From assembly GCA_040752915.1 (NCBI GenBank), contig JBFMHB010000017.1:1-47025 (forward strand): DNA of 47,025 bases, read 5' to 3'. The DNA comes from Acidobacteriota bacterium (GTDB lineage Bacteria; Acidobacteriota; UBA4820; DSQY01). How positions within the stretch are numbered: the stretch's first letter is position 1; each line of letters begins with the position of its first letter. Both the position numbers and the translations under genes were made by a program. The notes below the pieces were generated by a model. It made no database searches, was not told where the DNA came from, and saw nothing but the letters and a program-made list of their open reading frames with translations. Positions 42,012 through 47,025 of the stretch are shown here, piece after piece.

Positions 42012-44516
42012 CTACTTGAGATCGCTCCAGCGCTTTCCCACGCTCGTCCCGGCCACGAGGGGGACCTTCAGCGGAAGGGCGGCCTCCATGGAGTCCTTCA
42101 AGATCTTCGCCACCTGAGGCGCCAGGGCCTCCGGGGCCTCCACGATGAGTTCGTCGTGGACCTGGAGCACCAGGCGCGCGCCCTGGGGCAGGCGGGGCTC
42201 CACCTCCACCATGGCCTTCTTGATGAGGTCCGCGGCGCTGCCCTGGACGGTGGTGTTCACGGCCTGGCGGATCAGGGCCTGCTGGAGGGGCTTGGCGGCG
42301 CGGGCGATGCCCGGGAAGAGCCGGCGGCGCCCGAGGATCGTCGTCACCTCCTCGGCCGCGAGGACCGACTCCACGACCCCGTCCACGTAGGCCCTCACCC
42401 GAGGGAATCGCGCGAAGTACCGTTCGATGAAGGCCTTGGCCTCCTTTTGCGAAACCCCAAGCTCCCGGGCCAGGCCGAAGGGCCCCATGCCGTAGAGGAC
42501 GCCGAAGTTCACCGCCTTGGCCTGGCGGCGCATGTCGGGCGTGACGAAGGGCGGGGCCACGCCGAAGACCTCCGAGGCCGTGGCCGTGTGGATGTCCCGG
42601 CCCTCCGTGAAGATCCTCGCCAGGGCCTCGTCCCCCGAGAGGTGGGCGAGCATGCGCAGTTCGATCTGGCTGTAGTCGGCCCCCGCCAGGAGGTGCCCCT
42701 CGGCGGCGAGGAAGCCGCGGCGGATGCGCGGCCCCCACTCGCCCCGCGCGGGGATGTTCTGGAGGTTGGGGTCCGAGGAGGAGAGGCGCCCCGTGGCCGC
42801 CACGGTCTGGTGGAAGGCCGCGTGGATGCGCCCCGTGGCCGGGTCCACCTGCTGGGGCAGGGTGTCCACGTAGGTGCCCTTGAGCTTGGCCAGCATCCGG
42901 TGGTCCAGGATCAGGCCCACCACGGGGTGGGCCTCCCGGAGGGCCTCGAGGACCTCGCTGTCGGTGGAGTAGCTCTTGGTCTTCGAGGTGCGCTTCTGGA
43001 CGGGCAGGTTCAACTTCTCGAAGAGGACCTCCCCCACCTGGCGGGGGCTCGCCACGTTGAACGACAGGCCCGCCGCCGCGTGGATCCGCCCCTCCAGATC
43101 CCTGAGGGCCCCGCCCATCTCCTCGCCCAGCCTCTGGAAATAGGCCGAATCCACCGCGACGCCGGCCGCCTCCATGCGAGCCAGAACGGGGATGAGCGGC
43201 CCTTCGATCTCCTCGTAGAGGCGTCCCATGCCCAGGCGCACCAGCTCGGCCCGCAGGGCCGGCGCCAGGCGGGCCAGGAGGAGGGCCTGGAGGGCGGGGG
43301 GGCCGCCTTCCGTCCGGAGGGAGAGGAACCGCTCCGAAAGGTCCGCCACCGAAGGCACCCGGGCCGAGGGGTCCAGGAGATACCCCACCACCGCCGCGTC
43401 CAGCGCCCCCGGTCCCGGAAGGAATTCGGAGGGCCCCATCCGCCGCAGGAGGCTCTTCAGCCCGTGAACGCACAGGGGCAGGCGGGCGAGGCGAGGCGCA
43501 TCCGGGGCTTGGGAGGAAAGGACCCACACGCCGGAGCCGTCCGAGAGGAAGATCTCCTCCTCGGTCCAGGCCATCCCGACATCGCCCGCGCGGGAGAGGG
43601 CCTCCCACCCGGGGCCGTCCAGCGGTCGCGCGGAGGGGGCCTCCGCGCCGGGCGGAGGGGCCTGGCCCGGATCGGGCACCACGAGAGAAGAGAATTCGTA
43701 CTCCCGAAAGAGGGCCTGGAGGCGCTCCCGATCGGGGGCGGCCAGCCGCAGGTCTTCCAGCGGAATGTCCACGGGCGCGTCCGTGCGGATGGTGGCGAGG
43801 TCCCGGGAGAGGCGGGCCTGGTCCGCGAACTGCAAGAGCCCCTCCCGGTAAGCCTTGCGGGTCACCTCGGCGGCGTGGCCCAGGACCGCCTCCAGATCCC
43901 CGTACTGGCGCACGAGTTCCTTGGCGCCCTTCTCGCCGATCCCCGGAACGCCGGGGATGTTGTCCGTGGGATCGCCCCAGAGGGCCAGCACGTCCACCAC
44001 GCGCTCGGGCGGCACGCCGAAGACCTCCTCCACTCCCTTCTCGTCGAGGAGGGCGTCCTCCTTCTTCGTGTGCAGGACGCGCACCCCCGGCCGGACCAGC
44101 TGGAAGAGGTCCTTGTCGGCGGTGACGATGACCGCCTCCATTCCCGCCTCCACGGCGCGCCGGGCCAGCGTCCCGATGAGGTCGTCGGCCTCGTACCCCG
44201 GCGTTTCGAGGAGGGGAAGGCCCATGGCCCTCAGGATCTCCTTCGCCGGCTCGATCTGCCTCGCCATGTCGTCGGGCATGTCGGGGCGGTTGGCCTTGTA
44301 GGCCTCGAAGGCCTCGTGGCGGAAGGTGGGCGCGGGCGTGTCGAAAACAAAGGCCACGCGCTCCGGGCGGTGGTCCTTCAGAAGCTTCTCCGCGATCTTG
44401 AGGGTGCCGTAGATGGCGTTCGTGGGCCGGCCGTCGCGCGTGGAGAGGCTCCGGATGGCGTAAAAGGCCCGGAACAGGATCGACGAGGCGTCCACGAGGT
44501 ACAAGGTCTGAGCCAT
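42012..44516 (-). CDS. polA: DNA polymerase I, apparently without active 3'-5' exonuclease
   Basis: An 834-residue family-A polymerase. Residues 1-290: 5'-3' exonuclease (LYLVDASSILFRAFYAI, DTPAPTFRHEAFEAYKANR, GYEADDLIGTLA, VTADKDLFQLV, GDPTDNIPGVPGIGEKGA). Residues about 450-834: polymerase with motif A ADYSQIELRMLAHLSGD, motif B RRQAKAVNFGVLYGMG and motif C QVHDELIVEAP. The middle domain has the fold outline of a 3'-5' exonuclease (VVGYLLDPSARVPSVADLSERFL), but the DxE start is replaced by AWTEEE and the second Asp position is missing. Proofreading is probably lost, as in Taq polymerase. Start ATG at 44516 with GGAG seven bases upstream. It converges with thyX. Confidence 0.96.
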   Translation of the reverse strand: MAQTLYLVDASSILFRAFYAIRSLSTRDGRPTNAIYGTLKIAEKLLKDHRPERVAFVFDTPAPTFRHEAFEAYKANRPDMPDDMARQIEPAKEILRAMGLPLLETPGYEADDLIGTLARRAVEAGMEAVIVTADKDLFQLVRPGVRVLHTKKEDALLDEKGVEEVFGVPPERVVDVLALWGDPTDNIPGVPGIGEKGAKELVRQYGDLEAVLGHAAEVTRKAYREGLLQFADQARLSRDLATIRTDAPVDIPLEDLRLAAPDRERLQALFREYEFSSLVVPDPGQAPPPGAEAPSARPLDGPGWEALSRAGDVGMAWTEEEIFLSDGSGVWVLSSQAPDAPRLARLPLCVHGLKSLLRRMGPSEFLPGPGALDAAVVGYLLDPSARVPSVADLSERFLSLRTEGGPPALQALLLARLAPALRAELVRLGMGRLYEEIEGPLIPVLARMEAAGVAVDSAYFQRLGEEMGGALRDLEGRIHAAAGLSFNVASPRQVGEVLFEKLNLPVQKRTSKTKSYSTDSEVLEALREAHPVVGLILDHRMLAKLKGTYVDTLPQQVDPATGRIHAAFHQTVAATGRLSSSDPNLQNIPARGEWGPRIRRGFLAAEGHLLAGADYSQIELRMLAHLSGDEALARIFTEGRDIHTATASEVFGVAPPFVTPDMRRQAKAVNFGVLYGMGPFGLARELGVSQKEAKAFIERYFARFPRVRAYVDGVVESVLAAEEVTTILGRRRLFPGIARAAKPLQQALIRQAVNTTVQGSAADLIKKAMVEVEPRLPQGARLVLQVHDELIVEAPEALAPQVAKILKDSMEAALPLKVPLVAGTSVGKRWSDLK

Positions 44517-44639
44517 TCCGGTCTCCCGCAGGGTCTCCATTGTAGCGCCAATCCAGGCCCTCCGGGCGGCCCCCCTTGGCCGCTCTCCTCGAAGTCCTCC
44601 ACGGAAGCGGCCTTTCTGACCTGCATGGGCCGGCATCTC

Positions 44640-44659
44640 GGCCGATGCAACCATCGGCC
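44640..44659. repeat. Palindromic repeat with GGCCGATG arms
   Basis: GGCCGATG, a four-base loop (CAAC) and CATCGGCC. The same arm sequence forms the palindrome at 46901-46920, so it looks like a dispersed element. Confidence 0.6.
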
Positions 44660-44792
44660 TATACCAAGGCCAGTTCGCGCCCCTTGACGCTCCCCGTGGA
44701 TCACCGGTGGGCGGATTCCCCTGTGCTTTCAAGGGGACCGCTCAACGTGTCCTTTAAAACCTAGACCACCGCGAGCGAAGGCTGTTACTAAT

Positions 44793-44826
44793 CCGAGAGG
44801 GAAGGGGTTGGCCCCTTCCCTCTCGG
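44793..44826. repeat. Perfect 15-bp inverted repeat
   Basis: CCGAGAGGGAAGGGG and its exact complement flank a TTGG loop. No T tract follows on either strand, so it is not a standard terminator. Confidence 0.7.
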
Positions 44827-44842
44827 CGCTCGGCTGGGTAAA

Positions 44843-44858
44843 GCCCACCGCGGTGGGC
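44843..44858. repeat. 16-bp perfect palindrome
   Basis: GCCCACCGCGGTGGGC is self-complementary over its full length. It lies 16 bases after the previous hairpin. Confidence 0.65.
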
Positions 44859-44961
44859 AGGTTTCGCAAACAGGCCCGCGGCTTCGGCCTCGCTGCTCTC
44901 CCATTCCCGCTTCGAAGGAGCCCCTTGCAAAGAGCCAACCTTGTTCATGTCGGAGTGGCAA

Positions 44962-44992
44962 GGGGAAATGTGTCAATACAAGACCTGACCCC
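44962..44992 (-). repeat. REP-like motif of the kind linked to IS200-type (RAYT) transposases
   Basis: The minus strand begins GGGGTCAGGTCTTGTATTGA and continues to a matching run ending in TTTCCCC, so the ends are complementary. From memory, very similar GGGGnCAGGTCTTG motifs accompany REP-associated tyrosine transposase genes in many genomes. No transposase is present here. The motif supplies the last codons of the membrane protein gene. Confidence 0.45.
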
Positions 44993-45323
44993 TTTTGCTT
45001 TTGTCTTCTTCGCTTGTACCCTTGATCTGCCTAAAATGAACTATTGAAAGTGCCAGGAAATAGCTGCCTAGAATCGCGGCGAGCAGAATACCTGTAATGT
45101 CTTTATGATGGAACAATAACGCCGATGAAATGGCGAGGCCAATCACCAAATTCAATAACGCTCCAACGTGATGACTGTATTTGGTTGAGCTTAGGCGCTT
45201 TGCTTTGTAGAAAGATGCGTAGGCCATAGGGCACAGCAGTACGAGAAGGACAACAACGGCCAGTATTGTCCAACCAACATTCATACCTGTTGAGACTTCG
45301 GTACCGACATTTAGGAGGACCAT
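44973..45323 (-). CDS. Small membrane protein, three predicted helices, unknown function
   Basis: A 116-residue protein I do not recognise. Three hydrophobic segments are evident: VGWTILAVVVLLVLLCPMAYASFY (residues about 17-40), VGALLNLVIGLAISSALLF (53-71) and ITGILLAAILGSYFLALSIV (76-95). A charged tail, EEDKSKRGQVLY, follows; its last six residues are encoded by a REP-like motif, so the original C-terminus is probably lost. The base composition is clearly more AT-rich than the flanking chromosome. The ATG at 45323 lies 22 bases after the attC-like site, with AAGGAG ten bases upstream, as expected for the next gene of an integron cassette series. No 3' attC-like site is seen. Confidence 0.6.
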   Translation of the reverse strand: MVLLNVGTEVSTGMNVGWTILAVVVLLVLLCPMAYASFYKAKRLSSTKYSHHVGALLNLVIGLAISSALLFHHKDITGILLAAILGSYFLALSIVHFRQIKGTSEEDKSKRGQVLY

Positions 45324-45344
45324 TTCTCTAACACTCCTTCACCG

Positions 45345-45422
45345 GCGTAACGTTGCGGTTGACCCGCCCGTGAAGGCGGGCGAAGCCCGCCGGAACGGGT
45401 CGGGTCGAGCCGCGGGTTAGGC
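45345..45422 (-). other. attC-like integron recombination site (78 bp)
   Basis: On the minus strand the site starts with the R'' box GCCTAAC (45422-45416) one base after the stop codon of the 385-residue gene, and ends with GTTACGC (45351-45345), a near match to the R' consensus GTTRRRY. Between them, GCGGCTCGACCCG pairs with CGGGTCAACCGC apart from a small bulge, and the centre is a hairpin GGCGGGC-TTC-GCCCGCC. Boxes, extrahelical bulge, length and position after a gene all fit attC. Confidence 0.72.
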
Positions 45423-45423
45423 G

Positions 45424-46581
45424 TCATTCTGGCCAATTCTCACTAAGACCAAGTACTTCGCGAAAGGTCTCTCCGGCGTTGTGCTGAATTCGATCGTTCA
45501 CGACTTTGGCATTGGGCATCCGTAGAAAGGAGTCAGGTAGCTGAAGGTTTGCCCAGGGGTTCACATAGAGCGTATGCCTTCTGCGCGCAAGTGTGTATGG
45601 GGAGAGATTGCTGAATAGCCACGCGCCACTACACCGAGTTCCGCGTGGGCCGGAAGGCCCTCGCCATGCGCCATTCGGGGCGCGCTCAAAGCGCGGTTCA
45701 TCCTGCTCTGCGCCGACGGTGAAAATGAACTGCTCCTGGCCGAATAGAGCCTGCGCTTCGTCGATTGGATCAAGGTTGAAGGTATCCACATTGACCGCCA
45801 CAACCAATGGCAAGTCAAGCACACCGTACCATCGTGCCTTAGACAGTACCGCTTCGCGAATCGGGGTCCAGGTGTCAATAAAGCCGGCGCCGAAGTTACG
45901 CATCCCAATCAGGCGCCGCGGTAACCTCCGAGCTTCAGGCTTCACAGGGATGGCGCGTACCCGGACTCGCCAGTCCTCGTGCTGCCACTGGAATTCGGGC
46001 AAGGCTGCGTAGTTATCGGCCGACTCGGCAATGACGAGGTCTGGGTCGAGCGTGTCAAGCCACCGAACAACCTCAGTCGCTAGGCGCCTGCCGCTAGGTT
46101 GTGTTGCGGGGTCGCCTGTGGAATCAACGGCCACCATGAAGGAATGGTGATAGGCGGAATCAAGCACCTGCAAAGCGACGGCCTTCCGGGCTTCCGACGG
46201 TACGTCCCGACCATCATCGTCCGACGCGCAGACTGCCTCTAGGTAGAGCTGACTGCCGTCGGGGCAGGTAATGCAAAAATCGGGTCGGGTTGACGATCCA
46301 TTCGGCAGCTCGGGGTGAGGTGTCAGCGCGAATCCCAATCGTCGCAGGTACTCGTGTATGAACAGTTCGAACGTCCCGGAGGCGAAGTGGCGAGGGTCAC
46401 CTGAGCGGAGACGCGCGATTAGTTCTGACTGTTCCGCAGTGGGGTAATTCTCCAAACAGACCTCCAGTAACGACCGAACCCTATCGGCGGCAGGCCAAGC
46501 GCATCGGTCTAAGAAAGCGAACTCAGTTTCTGTCGCGCGCTTAGGATTGTGATCGGTGCGAGCGGTTGTGCTGAATAGCAT
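45424..46581 (-). CDS. Unknown 385-residue protein with PD-(D/E)XK-like patch, in an integron-type cassette
   Basis: No family name can be given with confidence. Residues about 70-115 read ELFIHEYLRRLGF, HPELPNGSSTRPDF and then YLEAVCAS. The spacing PDF...YLEA resembles a restriction-endonuclease-like fold, although the usual E-x-K lysine is missing (EAV). The remainder is alpha/beta with VRVRAIPVKPEARR and a later NPWANLQLPDSFLR. Codon use and GC are lower than in neighbouring genes. The ATG at 46581 is only seven bases after an attC-like box, and the stop lies one base before another attC-like site. This is how integron cassettes are built. A role in defence or DNA handling is a guess. Confidence 0.65.
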   Translation of the reverse strand: MLFSTTARTDHNPKRATETEFAFLDRCAWPAADRVRSLLEVCLENYPTAEQSELIARLRSGDPRHFASGTFELFIHEYLRRLGFALTPHPELPNGSSTRPDFCITCPDGSQLYLEAVCASDDDGRDVPSEARKAVALQVLDSAYHHSFMVAVDSTGDPATQPSGRRLATEVVRWLDTLDPDLVIAESADNYAALPEFQWQHEDWRVRVRAIPVKPEARRLPRRLIGMRNFGAGFIDTWTPIREAVLSKARWYGVLDLPLVVAVNVDTFNLDPIDEAQALFGQEQFIFTVGAEQDEPRFERAPNGAWRGPSGPRGTRCSGAWLFSNLSPYTLARRRHTLYVNPWANLQLPDSFLRMPNAKVVNDRIQHNAGETFREVLGLSENWPE

Positions 46582-46588
46582 TTGTGAC

Positions 46589-46668
46589 GGCTAACTACCA
46601 ATAGACGGCCGTGATAGCCCGCTGACATGGCGGGCTATCACTGGCTTGCCGCCTATCAGAACATAGGC
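46589..46668 (-). other. Second, degenerate attC-like site (80 bp)
   Basis: Minus strand: GCCTATG (46668-46662) to GTTAGCC (46595-46589). Inside, TAGGCGGC pairs with GCCGTCTA (one G-T pair), and a perfect 12-bp hairpin, GTGATAGCCCGC and its complement, fills the centre. The R'' box is imperfect. Length matches the first site, and the start codon of the 385-residue gene follows at once. Confidence 0.5.
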
Positions 46669-46894
46669 TGATACTGGCAACTGTATGTGAGTCATGTAGA
46701 TAGCCCCCCTTCTGTCAGCCTCCCAGGATAAGCCCGCCAGGTTAGGCTGCCCTTTTCAAGGCCTAGACCCTTCACGCGGCCGGCCGACCCGTTGGCCTCT
46801 CTCCGTTGTTTTCCCCTGCCGGTGGCTTCGATTCTGCCCCGTTCGATTCGGCGTTTCAAGCCTCCTCCGTACTTACCGTCGCGGGGATTGTCTT

Positions 46895-47002
46895 CGTAGC
46901 GGCCGATGCTCGCATCGGCCGAAGGGCCGGCCCTTGGCGAGCAAGGGCCGCTACGGTGGAGGCCTTCGTGGGGGGAGGGCGCGGGGGCCCTCCCCTACGA
47001 AG
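46895..47002. repeat. Composite palindrome cluster
   Basis: An outer inverted repeat (CGTAGCGGCC at 46895-46904, GGCCGCTACG at 46946-46955) encloses the palindrome GGCCGATGC-TC-GCATCGGCC (46901-46920) and GGCCCTT...AAGGGCC. A second hairpin follows: CTTCGT (46964-46969) and ACGAAG (46997-47002) flank GGGGAGGGC / GCCCTCCCC-like arms. No genes are seen. Confidence 0.6.
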
Positions 47003-47025
47003 AAGGGAGGCCTTTGGAGAGAACA

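Larger units (their letters stand above)
44517..44972. other. 456-bp non-coding, hairpin-rich spacer
   Basis: No gene with coding character is seen between polA and the small membrane protein gene. Short open frames here (for example 44754-44948 minus) have no family features. The stretch holds at least three perfect inverted repeats listed separately and ends in a REP-like motif. Confidence 0.55.
46582..47025. other. 444-bp non-coding region at the window end
   Basis: No coding frame is seen. It holds an attC-like site (46589-46668), further GTTAGGC boxes (46741-46747) and, at the end, a cluster of GC-rich palindromes. Confidence 0.5.

Noticed and set aside
41985-42016. Inverted repeat AGTAGGCG / CGCCTACT between thyX and polA as a terminator
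   Set aside because: It overlaps both stop codons, has a 16-base loop and no T tract on either strand, so it cannot be supported as a Rho-independent terminator.
44754-44948. Short minus-strand frames in the spacer after polA
   Set aside because: Three frames are open at once, with no family resemblance and several hairpins inside; this is repeat DNA rather than a gene.
1-47025. tRNA, rRNA, tmRNA or CRISPR arrays
   Set aside because: Intergenic stretches were read for T-loop motifs, cloverleaf arms and regularly spaced repeats. T-loop-like GTTCGAACC and GTTCGATCC strings occur only inside coding genes (near 9690 and 8473).
44517-47025. An integron integrase or a transposase accompanying the attC-like and REP-like elements
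   Set aside because: No frame in the window has tyrosine recombinase or Y1 transposase motifs; any such gene must lie beyond the right end or be absent.

Overview
The window is GC-rich (roughly two thirds G+C by eye), densely coding DNA from a Gram-negative bacterium. Lipid A synthesis (LpxC), a BamD-type lipoprotein, two outer-membrane porins and type IV pilus minor pilins all indicate an outer membrane. The mix of genes (dprA-topA, accD-folC, ThyX instead of ThyA, OPT and YeiH transporters, PilY1 pili, a microcompartment shell gene, frequent GTG/TTG starts) would fit Acidobacteriota or a neighbouring phylum. That assignment is an inference; no rRNA or marker set is present.

Layout. 1-6.1 kb holds the C-terminal part of ComEC, a redox-flavoured unit on the minus strand (ECF sigma, soluble zinc anti-sigma, TlpA thioredoxin), then dprA-topA. 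6.3-10.4 kb holds lpxC (minus, good terminator, sigma-54-like promoter), a three-gene ECF sigma / membrane anti-sigma / CpxP-like unit, a YraN-type protein and a WYL regulator. 10.4-17.5 kb holds accD-folC (minus) facing a tightly coupled plus-strand run: PASTA protein, rpe, acyl-CoA thioesterase, bamD, OPT transporter. 17.5-22.9 kb carries a TatT-like TPR protein, two porins and a YeiH-type permease.

22.9-29.3 kb is a minor-pilin operon on the minus strand (FimT/GspH, PilV, PilW, PilX, PilY1), headed by a sequence that matches the sigma-54 consensus very well. Immediately divergent, 29.45-31.5 kb encodes a PduA-like microcompartment shell protein and a CoA-acylating aldehyde dehydrogenase under a strong sigma-70-type promoter. 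A GMC oxidoreductase and a YbhN-like membrane protein follow. 34.3-44.5 kb is mostly housekeeping: pyruvate kinase, a divergent SHMT-like enzyme, prolyl oligopeptidase, an HD-GYP response regulator, thyX and polA (proofreading domain apparently inactive).

44.5-47.0 kb is accessory DNA of different composition: hairpin-rich spacers, a small three-helix membrane protein and a 385-residue protein of unknown function with a PD-(D/E)XK-like patch. The latter sits between two attC-like sites, so it looks like an integron gene cassette. No integrase is visible. The two least expected items are the minimal microcompartment locus, whose dehydrogenase ends in a EutT/EutQ-like tail, and this cassette region. 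No tRNA, rRNA or CRISPR array was found.
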